Positions 53,297 through 63,126 of a stretch of 64,000 nt of DNA are shown here, piece after piece. The notes under the pieces are model-generated. The model made no database searches. It was not told the origin of the DNA and worked only from the letters and a program-made list of their open reading frames with translations. The stretch covers positions 60,279 through 124,278 of the forward strand of contig JBAZXA010000010.1 in assembly GCA_041660045.1 (NCBI GenBank). Direction: 5' to 3'. This stretch comes from WM-3-3 sp041660045. Its GTDB lineage: Bacteria; Pseudomonadota; Gammaproteobacteria; Methylococcales; Methylomonadaceae. Numbering within the stretch: the stretch's first letter is position 1; every line of letters begins with the position of its first letter. The position numbers and the translations under genes were made by a program.

Positions 53297-53693
53297 GTTG
53301 GAAGTTGGCAAAGCGCCGGATAAAGTTAGTTTCCAATTTTGCCAATACGTTACGCACGCTGCGCTCATTATCATCTAAGCGCAAGAAATCTTGTTCCACC
53401 GCCGCGTGTAATTGCTCTAGATTAGCTCCGGTTAAGGCTTTGCGTACTGATACCAAAACATCGCTGCCGGTTTTCACCAGTATGCCTTCATCAACGGCTA
53501 CGTAAACCTCGCCTTCGCTTCTGCTTTCATAAAGCAAAATGCCGGGTGACAGTGCCGCCACTAAATCTAGCCGCCGCGGTAACAGGCCAAAAGAACCTTG
53601 ACTGGTTTCTGCAACTATCCTCAGTACTTCAGTTTTATCAGCAAAAATTTGGAAAGGCAGCAGTATTTTAAGATGCATAGTAGTGGGCGGCAT
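53289..53693 (-). CDS. atpC: N-ATPase epsilon subunit
   Basis: A 134-aa protein from the ATG at 53693, set seven bases after AGGAG. Upstream in-frame starts also exist at 53720. It has the beta-sandwich head (LKILLPFQIFADKTEVLRI, GSFGLLPRRLDLVAALSPGIL, EVYVAVDEGILVKTG) with the two-helix tail. Regulator and coupling part. The beta gene's stop lies 19 bp upstream. Confidence 0.9.
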   Translation of the reverse strand: MPPTTMHLKILLPFQIFADKTEVLRIVAETSQGSFGLLPRRLDLVAALSPGILLYESRSEGEVYVAVDEGILVKTGSDVLVSVRKALTGANLEQLHAAVEQDFLRLDDNERSVRNVLAKLETNFIRRFANFQHE

Positions 53694-53712
53694 ACGCTGG
53701 CTCCTGGTTATG

Positions 53713-55125
53713 CTAGGCATCGGCGTTGGCTGTGGATGCTGTGTCCGGCTTTGCTTCCGCGACAGTGCCGATCATATATAAAGCACTTTCTGGGTAATCT
53801 TTGAAGTTATCTTGCAAAATTTGTTCGCAACCATCCAAGGCGTCTTTTAGGCTGACCAGCTTACCTGTAAGCCCAGTAAATTGTTCAGTGGTAAAAAATG
53901 GCTGGGTTAAAAAGCGTTCCAAGCGGCGCGCACGCGCAACCACATTGCGGTCCTCGTTGGAGAGTTGTTCTAAGCCTAGCATGGCAATCATATCTTTAAG
54001 CTGGGCATATTGGGCAAGCGTGCGGCGGATTTCCTGCGCGATAGCATAATGGCGTTCACCAACAATACTGGGTGTTGCCATTTTAGAGCTAGATTGCAAA
54101 GGGTCTATGGCGGGGAACAAGCCTTCACTGGCGCGTTTACGTGAGAGCACAATAGAGGCTGAAAGATGCGAGAAGGTATGCACAGCGGCGGGGTCTGTAA
54201 AATCGTCAGCCGGTACATAAACGGCTTGGATGGAGGTGATGGCGCCGGTATCGGTATTGGCAATACGTTCTTCCAAGCCTGAAAGCTCAGTGCCCATGGT
54301 GGGCTGATAGCCTAACCGTGATGGCATTTGCCCCATTAAACCGGAGATTTCAGAGCCAGCTTGAATAAAGCGAAAAATATTGTCTATCAGCAGCAACACA
54401 TCGCGGTGTTCATCGTCGCGGAAATATTCCGCCATAGTTAACGCGGCATGCCCAACGCGAAAGCGGCTCCCTGGGGGTTCGTTCATCTGCCCAAAGATCA
54501 TCACCATATTGGGCAGGACACCGGCGTTTTTCATATCGCGGTAAAGTTCCTCACCTTCCCGGCAACGTTCGCCGATACCACAAAAAATGCTTACGCCTTC
54601 GTGGTGGCCGACCATATTGTGGATCATTTCGGTTAGCAACACCGTTTTACCCACGCCGGCACCACCAAATAATCCTGCTTTACCGCCACGTTCTAGCGGC
54701 ACTAAAACATCAATGACCTTAATGCCGGTTTCAAATATTTCTGCTTTGGTAGAACGCCGTGATAATGGCGGCGGGGCATGATGTACCGAGCGCCAATGCA
54801 CATTGCTAGGGGCATCCAGTAAATCAATGGCATTACCGAAGACATCAAACATGCGCGATAAAATGGCTTTACCGACTGGCGCTTGCAATGGCCCGCCAGT
54901 ATCAACAACAGGCATACCCCTGGCCAGGCCTTGGGTAGGCGTTAGGGCAATGCCGCGCACGAGGTTAACACTGAGCTGCGCCAAAACTTCAATGATAATG
55001 CGGCCTTCCTGCGCATGCAGCAATGAATAAATCACCGGTAAATGCTGGTCAAAGCTAACATCTACCACGCTACCGCGGACGGAAATTACCTTACCCAAAT
55101 TTTGGGGGCCAGCCTGTGTCTTCAT
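53713..55125 (-). CDS. atpD: N-ATPase beta (catalytic) subunit
   Basis: A 470-aa protein, first in the operon. P-loop GGAGVGKT at 154-161, catalytic Glu in GERCREG near 186-191 (Cys where standard F-type has Thr, as in other N-ATPase betas), LLLIDNIFRFIQAG, and the DELSEED region reads differently (EQLSNEDR). AAAGGTATC precedes the ATG. Its upstream region holds the likely operon promoter. The full order D-C-Q-R-B-E-F-A-G with no delta gene fits the laterally transferred N-ATPase type, found beside a normal F-ATPase elsewhere. Confidence 0.95.
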   Translation of the reverse strand: MKTQAGPQNLGKVISVRGSVVDVSFDQHLPVIYSLLHAQEGRIIIEVLAQLSVNLVRGIALTPTQGLARGMPVVDTGGPLQAPVGKAILSRMFDVFGNAIDLLDAPSNVHWRSVHHAPPPLSRRSTKAEIFETGIKVIDVLVPLERGGKAGLFGGAGVGKTVLLTEMIHNMVGHHEGVSIFCGIGERCREGEELYRDMKNAGVLPNMVMIFGQMNEPPGSRFRVGHAALTMAEYFRDDEHRDVLLLIDNIFRFIQAGSEISGLMGQMPSRLGYQPTMGTELSGLEERIANTDTGAITSIQAVYVPADDFTDPAAVHTFSHLSASIVLSRKRASEGLFPAIDPLQSSSKMATPSIVGERHYAIAQEIRRTLAQYAQLKDMIAMLGLEQLSNEDRNVVARARRLERFLTQPFFTTEQFTGLTGKLVSLKDALDGCEQILQDNFKDYPESALYMIGTVAEAKPDTASTANADA

Positions 55126-55420
55126 CAGAGATACCTTTTATCGATAACCTAGGCAATATGCGCCAACGTTTTACTAAGCTATAGAGTATTACTAGCTAAA
55201 GCCAGTCTTATTAAAAGATAGCCTTAGTTTAACCTACTTTTCATAAGGAAATAGGGAAAAAAGTCGATTCCCTTTATAGCTAAATTGGCTCACTATGGAC
55301 ACAAGCATGGCTTGCCGCAGACCGCCAACACATCAAAAAAGCGTAGTTGAGGATAGCCTCTTCCGCTCCCCTACACTTAAGCCTTGGCAATACCGACCTA
55401 ACCCTGTTTAAGGAATTTAT

Positions 55421-55501
55421 ATGATTCAACTTAACTTTATCCCCATACCGCAACAAGGCTTGGTTTTGCTGTTAATGTTGCCAGCTGGAGAGAGACGTTG
55501 A
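55421..55501 (+). CDS. Short upstream ORF (26 aa) coupled to the fusion gene
   Basis: From an ATG at 55421 (AAGGAATTTAT before it) the frame encodes MIQLNFIPIPQQ followed by a leucine-rich stretch and GERR, and ends TGA overlapping the TTG start of the next gene (TTGA). Its last codons contain the GGAGAGAG Shine-Dalgarno of that gene. It could be a leader peptide or only chance. Confidence 0.35.
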   Translation: MIQLNFIPIPQQGLVLLLMLPAGERR

Positions 55502-57651
55502 AGAAAACTTACAAAATTAGTTTACTGGTGTTTATTACCTTATTAAGCACGCTGTTTTTTGCGCTTGATTTACCCGATTATTTAAACTTGGCGAGTTTAA
55601 AAACGCAGTACAGCAGCATTATTGATTACCGGCAGGCGCATTTGTTGATGGCTGTGCTGCTGTATGCGTTGGGCTATATCGCGGTCACTGCGCTGTCATT
55701 ACCAGGGGCTGCAATCTTAACCTTGGCAGGCGGGGCAATGTTTGGGGTTGGCTGGGGAACCGTCATAGTCTCATTTGCATCTAGCATCGGTGCTAGTCTT
55801 GCCTTTATGGCGGCGCGCTTTTTATTCCGCGACTGGGTTAAAGCACGTTTTAGCGCGCGCTTGCAGTCGATTGATGAAGGCGTTAAACGGGATGGCGTAT
55901 TGTATTTGTTCACCTTACGTTTGCTGCCGGTGTTTCCGTTTTTTATAATCAATCTGGTCATGGGCTTAACGCCGATTAAGCTTTGGACTTTTTATTGGGT
56001 CAGTCAATTAGGCATGTTGGCGGGTACGCTGGTGTATGTGAATGCAGGTACCCAGTTAGCCCATATTGAGACCTTAGCGGGCATTTTATCGCCCGGTTTG
56101 TTAGCGTCATTTGCCTTGTTGGGTTTGTTTCCTTGGCTGGCGAAAACCCTACTCGAAAGCATTAAACAACGTAAAGTCTATGCGCGTTGGAGCAAGCCCA
56201 GTGGTTTTGATAACAATTTAGTCGTGATAGGAGCAGGTGCGGGCGGCTTGGTTTCTGCTTATATTGCGGCAACGGTTAATGCCAAAGTCACTCTGATTGA
56301 ACAACATAAAATGGGCGGCGATTGCCTGAATACCGGTTGTGTGCCGTCCAAAGCCTTAATCCGTTCAGCAAAATTGCTGTGGCAGATAAAACAGGCCAAC
56401 AATTTTGGCCTAAATAAAGCGACTGCGGACGTGGATTTTGCGGCAGTCATGGCGAGGGTACAACAAATTATAGGCGCGGTAGCACCGCATGATTCGGTTG
56501 CGCGTTATACCGACCTTGGGGTTGAGGTAATCGAAGGTCGCGCTAAAATTGTCACGCCCTGGGCTGTGGAAGTCACCACGGCGGCCGGGGTTAACACCAT
56601 CACCAGCCGTGCCATCGTGATAGCCGCAGGCGCTAGGCCATTTGTGCCCGACATTCCAGGTTTGGATAAACTTGCATTTTTAAGTTCGGATAATGTCTGG
56701 AATTTACGCATTTTACCTAAACGATTGTTAGTGCTGGGCGGCGGCCCAATCGGTTGTGAGCTGGCGCAAACATTTGCCCGTTTAGGTAGTGCTGTCACAC
56801 AAGTGGAAATGGCGCCGCGTATTCTCGTGCGTGAAGATCCTGAGGTCTCAGAATTGCTGATGGCGCGTTTTGCACAAGAAGGCATTGATGTGCGCGTAAA
56901 TCACATCGCCAAAGCATTTATCAGTGAAAACGGTGAGCAAATTCTGCTAGCAGAACATCAAGGCCAGACTGTTAAAATCGCTTTCGATCAGGTACTGCTG
57001 GCCATAGGCCGTACCGCTAATGTGCAAGGCTATGGCGTGGAAGAACTGGGCATTGAGTTGTCACCGCGCAAAACGATAGACACAAATGGCTTCCAACAAA
57101 CCAATTACCCCAATATTTTTGCCGTCGGTGATGTTGCAGGGCCCTATCAGTTTACCCATACCGCGGCACACCAAGCTTGGTATGCTGCGGTCAACGCCTT
57201 GTTTGGACAGTTTAAAAAATTTCGTACCGATAACACTGTTATTCCTTGGGCAACCTTTACTGATCCAGAAGTTGCCCGCGTTGGTTTAAATGAGCAAGAT
57301 GCCAAGGCTCAAGGTATCGCTTACGAAGTGTCACGTTATGGCATCGATGATTTGGACAGGGCTATCGCCGATGGGGTAGCCCATGGCTTTGTTAAAGTGC
57401 TAAGCCAGCCAGGTAATGACAAAATTCTGGGTGTTACCCTAGTTGGTGAACATGCCGGCGATTTAATTGCCGAATTTGTCTTGGCCATAAAGCACGGCAT
57501 AGGCTTAAATAAAATATTGGGGACTATTCATATCTATCCAACCCTGGCGGAAGCAAATAAATATGCCGCTGGCGTTTGGAAACGCCAGCACGCCCCGCAA
57601 ACCCTACTGCATTGGCTAGGCTATTATCATGCTTGGCGGCGTAGGGCTTGA
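55498..57651 (+). CDS. TVP38/TMEM64 membrane domain fused to a FAD-dependent disulfide oxidoreductase
   Basis: A 717-aa protein starting at a TTG behind GGAGAGAG. Residues 1-225 are a TVP38/DedA-like membrane part (LSLPGAAILTLAGGAMFG, RLLPVFPFFIINLVMGL). From about residue 243 the flavoprotein starts with GAGAGGLVSAYIA (FAD), then MGGDCLNTGCVPSKALI with the redox Cys pair near 277 and 282, LGGGPIGCELAQTF (NAD(P)H) and FAVGDVAG; the dimerisation end includes HIYPTLAE. This is mercuric reductase/lipoamide dehydrogenase-like. Substrate unknown. Confidence 0.88.
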   Translation: MKKTYKISLLVFITLLSTLFFALDLPDYLNLASLKTQYSSIIDYRQAHLLMAVLLYALGYIAVTALSLPGAAILTLAGGAMFGVGWGTVIVSFASSIGASLAFMAARFLFRDWVKARFSARLQSIDEGVKRDGVLYLFTLRLLPVFPFFIINLVMGLTPIKLWTFYWVSQLGMLAGTLVYVNAGTQLAHIETLAGILSPGLLASFALLGLFPWLAKTLLESIKQRKVYARWSKPSGFDNNLVVIGAGAGGLVSAYIAATVNAKVTLIEQHKMGGDCLNTGCVPSKALIRSAKLLWQIKQANNFGLNKATADVDFAAVMARVQQIIGAVAPHDSVARYTDLGVEVIEGRAKIVTPWAVEVTTAAGVNTITSRAIVIAAGARPFVPDIPGLDKLAFLSSDNVWNLRILPKRLLVLGGGPIGCELAQTFARLGSAVTQVEMAPRILVREDPEVSELLMARFAQEGIDVRVNHIAKAFISENGEQILLAEHQGQTVKIAFDQVLLAIGRTANVQGYGVEELGIELSPRKTIDTNGFQQTNYPNIFAVGDVAGPYQFTHTAAHQAWYAAVNALFGQFKKFRTDNTVIPWATFTDPEVARVGLNEQDAKAQGIAYEVSRYGIDDLDRAIADGVAHGFVKVLSQPGNDKILGVTLVGEHAGDLIAEFVLAIKHGIGLNKILGTIHIYPTLAEANKYAAGVWKRQHAPQTLLHWLGYYHAWRRRA

Positions 57652-57740
57652 GAAAAACGTAAGAAGAAAAACCAAAAAGCTATCGCTAGTGTTGACTTGT
57701 TGTACAAACTAAATGATTTTTCTAATTAGCTCGGATTAAT

Positions 57741-58448
57741 TTAAATCTCGTCTTTATACCCGTTTTCCAGAGAGTTTTCGCCTATGGATAAGGCACATAT
57801 ACGTGATAGATGCACATAGGGTAAACCTGTTTCTGCCGCCCAGATGTTAAATTGTTGCTGAACTTTGGCCATATCACCTTTGGATTTAACTTCAGCGGCA
57901 ATATCAAGGCCTGCATCGCGTAAACAAGTTACCACATCTTTAGAGGTGATAAATCCGTCCCAACCGACAAAACGCAGTAGTGTTTGACCGCTTTGGCCAC
58001 CCAGTCGGCTGCCTTGTTTAGCCAGCAATTGTAATAGCCCTATTTCATCGTGCGATGGCCATTGTGCTAAAAGTTTGCCGAAACTGCCATATTGCTGGGA
58101 AATTTCCTGTACAAAGGCGGCGTTGTGACGTGTGGCAAAAATTTTTATACCATTGCGGACTATGCGAGTGTCATTTAACAAGGCATCCCAAAACTCATTG
58201 GGTTGATAAATCAGTATACTAGGCTCAAAGCTTAAGAAAGCCGCCTCAAAACCAGGCCATTTGTTCTCTATTACTTTCCAGGAAAAACCGCTACAAAAAA
58301 TCCGTTTTGTGATTTCCGCCAGCAAGCGGCTATCGGGAACGTTGGCAAGCTTTTGTTTATCAGGAACGGGTGGCAATAAAGCGTTGAGTGCTTCTGCACC
58401 ACCTTTGCGTTGTTCAGCTCGAGCCAGAATGCGGGCAAATGCAGTCAT
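57741..58448 (-). CDS. DNA-3-methyladenine glycosylase I family protein
   Basis: A 235-aa protein of the Tag/helix-hairpin-helix-like superfamily. It has SRLLAEITKRIFCSGFSWKVIENKWPGFE (the W/Y-lined base pocket region), FWDALLNDTRIVRNGIKI, the GGQSGQTLLRFVGWDGF middle and DVVTCLRDAGL. It removes alkylated bases. It is annotated as the longer, not E. coli Tag-like, branch; the catalytic residue cannot be pointed out with certainty. Confidence 0.75.
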   Translation of the reverse strand: MTAFARILARAEQRKGGAEALNALLPPVPDKQKLANVPDSRLLAEITKRIFCSGFSWKVIENKWPGFEAAFLSFEPSILIYQPNEFWDALLNDTRIVRNGIKIFATRHNAAFVQEISQQYGSFGKLLAQWPSHDEIGLLQLLAKQGSRLGGQSGQTLLRFVGWDGFITSKDVVTCLRDAGLDIAAEVKSKGDMAKVQQQFNIWAAETGLPYVHLSRICALSIGENSLENGYKDEI

Positions 58449-58859
58449 AAGTAAAAGGCAATAGGTGTTTTACGGTGCAAAAAATCTTAGGCTTAGGTGA
58501 ATCGAGCGATAGTTTATATTATCCACTAAAATCTAGTTGATGTTATACAGACTTGATAGCGATCATGTGATTGGGGCATGGTATTTGCCGTAAGCTTAAT
58601 CCGAGCCCTTTGAATGAATTAAACTGGACGCTCTAATAAAATTGGCGGCGTTCGTATTTAGGTGGGTCTGGTAACGTATGCCACTAGATTAAGTGCAAGG
58701 CCAATGGTATAAAGTTTCATAAGATAAGTAATAATTTAGCAGCGTTTGTTAACTTCAGGTTTAAGCATAGTTGATTAAAGGGCTTGCCCTGTTTGTATAA
58801 CTTTAACTTACACGGTAATGAGTAGTGTTGCCGTGGTTTTAAAAAAAATTAGGAATACC
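58449..58859. other. Intergenic stretch between divergent genes
   Basis: About 400 bp, AT-rich. Holds the promoter of the glycosylase and that of the SulP gene. No gene-like frame except a short 5' extension of SulP from an ATG at 58818. Confidence 0.35.
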
Positions 58860-60353
58860 ATGCTCTTTTTATCAAAAAAACAGGACTGGTTAGGCAACAT
58901 CCGGGGTGATGTGCTAGCGGGTACCGTAGTGGCTTTGGCTTTAATTCCAGAAGCCATAGCTTTTTCAATTATTGCTGGTGTCGATCCCAAAATTGGCTTG
59001 TATGCATCTTTTTGTATTGCGGTGATTATCGCAATCGTGGGTGGCCGCTGTGGCATGATTTCCGCGGCCACCGGCTCAACCGCCCTGCTGATGGTGACCT
59101 TGGTGAAAGATTATGGCTTGCAGTATTTGCTGGCCACGACTTTATTGACAGGGGTGATTCAAATACTGGCGGGGTATTTGAAACTGGGCAGCTTAATGAG
59201 TTTTGTCTCGCGTTCTGTAGTGACGGGCTTTGTTAATGCCTTAGCCATTTTAATTTTTATGGCTCAGTTACCCGAGTTGACTAATGTTTCCTGGCAAGTG
59301 TATGCGATGACAGCCACGGGTTTGGGGATCATTTATTTGTTCCCTTATGTGCCAGTTATCGGCAAATCTGTACCATCACCGTTAATTTGTATCGTTAGTA
59401 TGACAGCTGTTGCCATTTATTGGCAGCTGGACATCCGCACGGTTGGGGATATGGGTAAGCTACCGGATACCTTGCCCGTATTTTTGTGGCCAGATGTGCC
59501 GTTAAATTGGGAAACCTTATGTATTATCCTGCCGTATGCCTTACCTTTGGCGATGGTGGGTTTGTTGGAGTCGTTAATGACCGCCACTATTGTTGATGAA
59601 TTAACCGACACTGAAAGTGACAAAAACCGTGAATGTAAAGGCCAGGGCATTGCCAATATAGGCTCTGGTTTGTTAGGCGGCATGGCGGGTTGTGCCATGA
59701 TAGGGCAATCCGTAATTAATGTTAAATCAGGTGGCCGCGGGCGGCTTTCCACATTAGTTGCCGGTAGCTTTTTGTTGATTATGGTGGTGTTTTTGGATAC
59801 CTGGGTTTCTAAAATACCTATGGCGGCGCTAGTGGCAGTTATGATCATGGTATCCATTGGCACGTTTAGCTGGCGTTCAATTTTAGACTTAAAACAACAC
59901 CCGTTATCCACCAACATCGTTATGATTACCACCGTGGCTATCGTGGTTTGGAGCCACAATTTAGCCTTAGGCGTGTTTATAGGCGTGTTGCTGGCAGCGT
60001 TGTTTTTTGCTAATAAAATCAGCCATTTTATGTATGTGGAGTCGGCTTTGAATGAGGCTGACAGCACACGGACTTACCGGGTTTTTGGGCAAGTGTTTTT
60101 TAATTCGGCGGATAAATTCACAGAAGCTTTCAACTTTAAAGAAGCGCTGGAAAAGGTAGTCATTGATTTACAACGTGCGCATTTTTGGGATATTAGCGCA
60201 GTCACGGCACTGGATAAGGTGGTCATAAAATTCCGCCGTGCCGGTGCTGAAGTAGAATTGATCGGCATGAATGCAGCTACCGAGACAATTGTGGACCGCT
60301 TTGGTATTCATGATAAGCCCGAAGAAATTGAAAAAATTATGGGTGGGCATTAA
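58860..60353 (+). CDS. SulP family anion transporter with STAS domain
   Basis: A 497-aa protein from the ATG at 58860, five bases after AGGA; an in-frame ATG at 58818 lacks such a site. About 10-14 membrane helices with SulP marks DVLAGTVVALALIPEAIAFSIIAG, then LLESLMTATIVDELTDT, the QGIANIGSGLLGGMAGCAMIGQS signature, and a C-terminal STAS domain (about 390-497; FNSADKF, VVIDLQRAHFWDISAV). Members carry sulfate or bicarbonate into the cell. A divergent-type anion transporter lies next door on the other strand. Confidence 0.9.
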   Translation: MLFLSKKQDWLGNIRGDVLAGTVVALALIPEAIAFSIIAGVDPKIGLYASFCIAVIIAIVGGRCGMISAATGSTALLMVTLVKDYGLQYLLATTLLTGVIQILAGYLKLGSLMSFVSRSVVTGFVNALAILIFMAQLPELTNVSWQVYAMTATGLGIIYLFPYVPVIGKSVPSPLICIVSMTAVAIYWQLDIRTVGDMGKLPDTLPVFLWPDVPLNWETLCIILPYALPLAMVGLLESLMTATIVDELTDTESDKNRECKGQGIANIGSGLLGGMAGCAMIGQSVINVKSGGRGRLSTLVAGSFLLIMVVFLDTWVSKIPMAALVAVMIMVSIGTFSWRSILDLKQHPLSTNIVMITTVAIVVWSHNLALGVFIGVLLAALFFANKISHFMYVESALNEADSTRTYRVFGQVFFNSADKFTEAFNFKEALEKVVIDLQRAHFWDISAVTALDKVVIKFRRAGAEVELIGMNAATETIVDRFGIHDKPEEIEKIMGGH

Positions 60354-60494
60354 TTAAGATAGCAGAAAATGGTTTTGGTGGGGGCGTGCTTTGCTGACCT
60401 AATGCATTCTTCAAGTTGGCGTGTATGTAGTTGGGTATCACCATCAAGTAATTACCATTAGCTATGCTTTGTGTAGCTAAACGCGGTTTATTAA

Positions 60495-61757
60495 TCAAAG
60501 CCACCAAATGCCAAATGCTATCGTCAGTATGGTTAATGGCGCCCCGACCTTGAAATATTCCCAGAAACCGATGGTAATGCCTTGTCGTAGCGCCTGTTGA
60601 GCTACAATCAAATTGGCAACTGAGCCAATCAGGGTTAAATTGCCAGCAAGCGTTGATGCCATAGAGACTATAAGCCATGCGCGTTGTGGATCGTGTAAAT
60701 TGGCAATGAATGGTTTTAATACCAGAATGGCAGGTACATTACTGACAATATTCGATAAGGCAGCTGTAACTGCTGACAGTGTCAATGCTGTTTCTAAATG
60801 TAAATGGCTGACTTTTGCGATAATTTCATCAGTCAATACAGTTTTCTCCAGGCCAGCGATAACAATAAATAGGCCTGCAAACATAAGCAGTAAGGGCCAA
60901 TCAATTTCCTGATAAATCTTATCCGCCTTAACCCGGCGGGTAAATAACAGCATAGCGCCACCTATGATTGCGATTTTGGCGATAGCTTGGCCAGAAAAAA
61001 ATAAGATGACCATGGCAGCCGTAATTAACAACGATTTAATGATCATCGGTTTGTTGTAATGTGTTGGTTTTGTTCTGGTGATGTTAAGACGGTCAAGACT
61101 AATAAATTCATGTCGGTAAACCAGTGCAATCAGAATTATGGTAACAATCAGGCCAACGCCTGCCACAGGAGATAAAGCTTTAGCGAATGTTCCATAATGC
61201 ATATGTGACAAGCTGCCGATTATCATATTCTGTGGGTTGCCCGTTATTGTTGCGGTGCTGCCAACATTGGAAGCCATAGCAATAGCTAGTAAATAAGGGA
61301 TAGGATTTCGCTTTAAGCGGATGACCACATTCAGTACCAGTGGTGTGATGACCAAACAGACGGTGTCGTTGACTAGAAAAGCTGAAAATAAGCCTGCGCT
61401 TAACACTATCCCGACCAGCAGCACGATTGGGTAGCGGGCGTACAGTAAGATGTGGTCATTGATGAGTTGGAAAAAGCCTGATAGCCGTAGGTTAGCGACC
61501 ACAATCATCATTCCCAGCAATAAGGTGATGGTATTGAAATCGATAGCTTTATAGGCTTCTTCTAGTGCTAACACATTAAAGCCAAGCATAAGGCTAGCAC
61601 CGAGCAAAGCCGCGCCCGACCTATCCAAGCGAAAGCCTGGCAGTTTGCCGAAGGCGATTACCAAATAGGTTACGGTAAAAATAATGACAGCACTAAGCCG
61701 GATCGAATCAAGCCAAAATGCAGGTTCGGTCGTACTATCTGAAAGCAGGGTATGCAT
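60495..61757 (-). CDS. SLC13/ArsB-type anion transporter
   Basis: A 420-aa protein with about ten membrane helices. Motifs are FLVNDTVCLVITPLVL, ASNVGSTATITGNPQNMIIG (the SNT-like hairpin holding Na+/substrate in SLC13/DASS), FAGLFIVIAGLE and SNIVSNVPAILVLKP, with STLAGNLTLIGSVANLIV as second hairpin. ArsB, citrate/CitMHS and sulfate carriers share this. Substrate unknown. It converges with SulP. Confidence 0.88.
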   Translation of the reverse strand: MHTLLSDSTTEPAFWLDSIRLSAVIIFTVTYLVIAFGKLPGFRLDRSGAALLGASLMLGFNVLALEEAYKAIDFNTITLLLGMMIVVANLRLSGFFQLINDHILLYARYPIVLLVGIVLSAGLFSAFLVNDTVCLVITPLVLNVVIRLKRNPIPYLLAIAMASNVGSTATITGNPQNMIIGSLSHMHYGTFAKALSPVAGVGLIVTIILIALVYRHEFISLDRLNITRTKPTHYNKPMIIKSLLITAAMVILFFSGQAIAKIAIIGGAMLLFTRRVKADKIYQEIDWPLLLMFAGLFIVIAGLEKTVLTDEIIAKVSHLHLETALTLSAVTAALSNIVSNVPAILVLKPFIANLHDPQRAWLIVSMASTLAGNLTLIGSVANLIVAQQALRQGITIGFWEYFKVGAPLTILTIAFGIWWL

Positions 61758-62055
61758 GGGGTGAGACGTTACAGTGTAAGTTATCGACTGGCTGATTCAG
61801 CCACCTAAAGGTAGTTTGCTTGGAGTTAAGAATAACTCAGTTGCCCTACGAGTTTACACTAGGGCAGTTTTTTCGGCACAAAAAACGCTAACAGGTTCTT
61901 TATAGATAGCTTAATGCGGTGATTGGCAACGGATAGGCTTAAAGATTGGCGGCCCAGCAAGTGCCAACTAGGCTTGCCGTGAGCGCTTAGGGGTAATAAG
62001 ATGACCACCATAAACGGTTCTAGCAGATTTGATTTTTCCTAAAGGGGCAAACACA

Positions 62056-62388
62056 ATGGTTTCATGGCCAGCGATTATTAATTTTAAAGGTATAGACGAG
62101 TTGCAATATGTTGCCGATGGGCAAGTTTGGGCGAGCGATCCTGATTTACATCAGCAACCTTATGTGGATGGCGATACTTTGGTCGATAGTGCTGGCCGTG
62201 TCTTTATGCTGCCCTATAACGCGCAGGAAAAAAAAGTGGAAATAACCGCTACAGAAGACAAGTTGGCACTAGCCGATTTTGAGCTAATGGTTTTGAAGCA
62301 CTTAACGTCGTTAAGTCAATGTTGTGTCTCCAAATTAGCAATATTAAGCTATCAGCAAGGCATGCATATCGTAGAAAAAACCGAGTAG
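62056..62388 (+). CDS. DUF4144 family protein
   Basis: A 110-aa protein from the ATG at 62056, 8 bases past AAAGGGGC. MVSWPAIINFKGIDELQYV is the DUF4144 start, followed by VDSAGRVFMLPYN and LADFELMVLKHLTSLSQCC, and the chain ends in LAILSYQQGMHIVEK. Function unknown; small cytosolic protein. Confidence 0.75.
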   Translation: MVSWPAIINFKGIDELQYVADGQVWASDPDLHQQPYVDGDTLVDSAGRVFMLPYNAQEKKVEITATEDKLALADFELMVLKHLTSLSQCCVSKLAILSYQQGMHIVEKTE

Positions 62389-62399
62389 TTAGCGGCGAA

Positions 62400-62423
62400 C
62401 TGGCCAGATACTGAGATGGCCAG
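62400..62423. terminator. Hairpin between convergent DUF4144 and HugZ-like genes
   Basis: CTGGCCA and TGGCCAG form a 7-bp stem with a 10-base loop in the 69-bp gap between the convergent genes. No T-run. Confidence 0.4.
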
Positions 62424-62457
62424 CTAAACATACAGAATAGCTGGCGGGCAAACACCT

Positions 62458-62961
62458 TTAAGGCTTTTTGCCGGTGACTAAGGTTAATGATCCGTCAACG
62501 CTATTAATATCATAAGCTTGGCCGAAGCCTGCTATATAGCGTCCATTGGCTGGGCATAAGGTAAACAGATGAAAATCCGATAGCGAAGACAACATAGTGA
62601 TTATGCTGCCAAAGTGTTCTTGGAGGGCTAATAATTGCGTGTTATAGCGTGGCTCATTACGGGCAATTTGCTGGGCGCTACAGGTATAGATCACGCGTTC
62701 GCGGGCAAAAAGATTAGGGGATTTAGACTCGGGGCTGATAAACATCACCGAGGCTTTGGGATTAGCCTGCAAATTTCGGGTATGCAGCGCCAGTTCACTG
62801 ATAAAAATATAAAAATTGCCTGATGGATCACGCACAAAAGGGGCATAGCTTAAGTCGGGTTCACCGCTAAGCGAAGCTGTCGACAGCAATAATGTTTGCT
62901 GGTTAGCGGTTAACGCCAGTAGGGCTGCACTTTTTTCATTGATTTTATCAATCTCGCTCAT
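62458..62961 (-). CDS. HugZ-like pyridoxamine-phosphate-oxidase-fold protein
   Basis: A 167-aa protein of the FMN-binding split-barrel fold. Typical parts are LLLSTASLSGEPDLSYAPFV, NFYIFISELALHTRNLQANPKASVMFI, and the end reads HLFTLCPANGRYIAGFGQAYDI, the G-F-G-x-A-Y mark of HugZ family heme-utilising proteins. It may store or help degrade heme. It stands alone. Confidence 0.88.
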   Translation of the reverse strand: MSEIDKINEKSAALLALTANQQTLLLSTASLSGEPDLSYAPFVRDPSGNFYIFISELALHTRNLQANPKASVMFISPESKSPNLFARERVIYTCSAQQIARNEPRYNTQLLALQEHFGSIITMLSSLSDFHLFTLCPANGRYIAGFGQAYDINSVDGSLTLVTGKKP

Positions 62962-63126
62962 GGCAACTTCGGGGTTAGGTTAAATGACGTAAGTCGGCAG
63001 TAAAAAATAACAGAATGTTACTAAAATTATAACAAAACAAAATCATATCGTTTAATTTTCAGCCTAGCACTAGCTGAGGCGTTTTCCTAGTGTTCTACTG
63101 CCTGCGATTAATCAAGTTATAGTCAA

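Noticed and set aside
59417..60067. 216-codon minus-strand frame over SulP
   Set aside because: Antisense of a membrane protein gene, no own motif.
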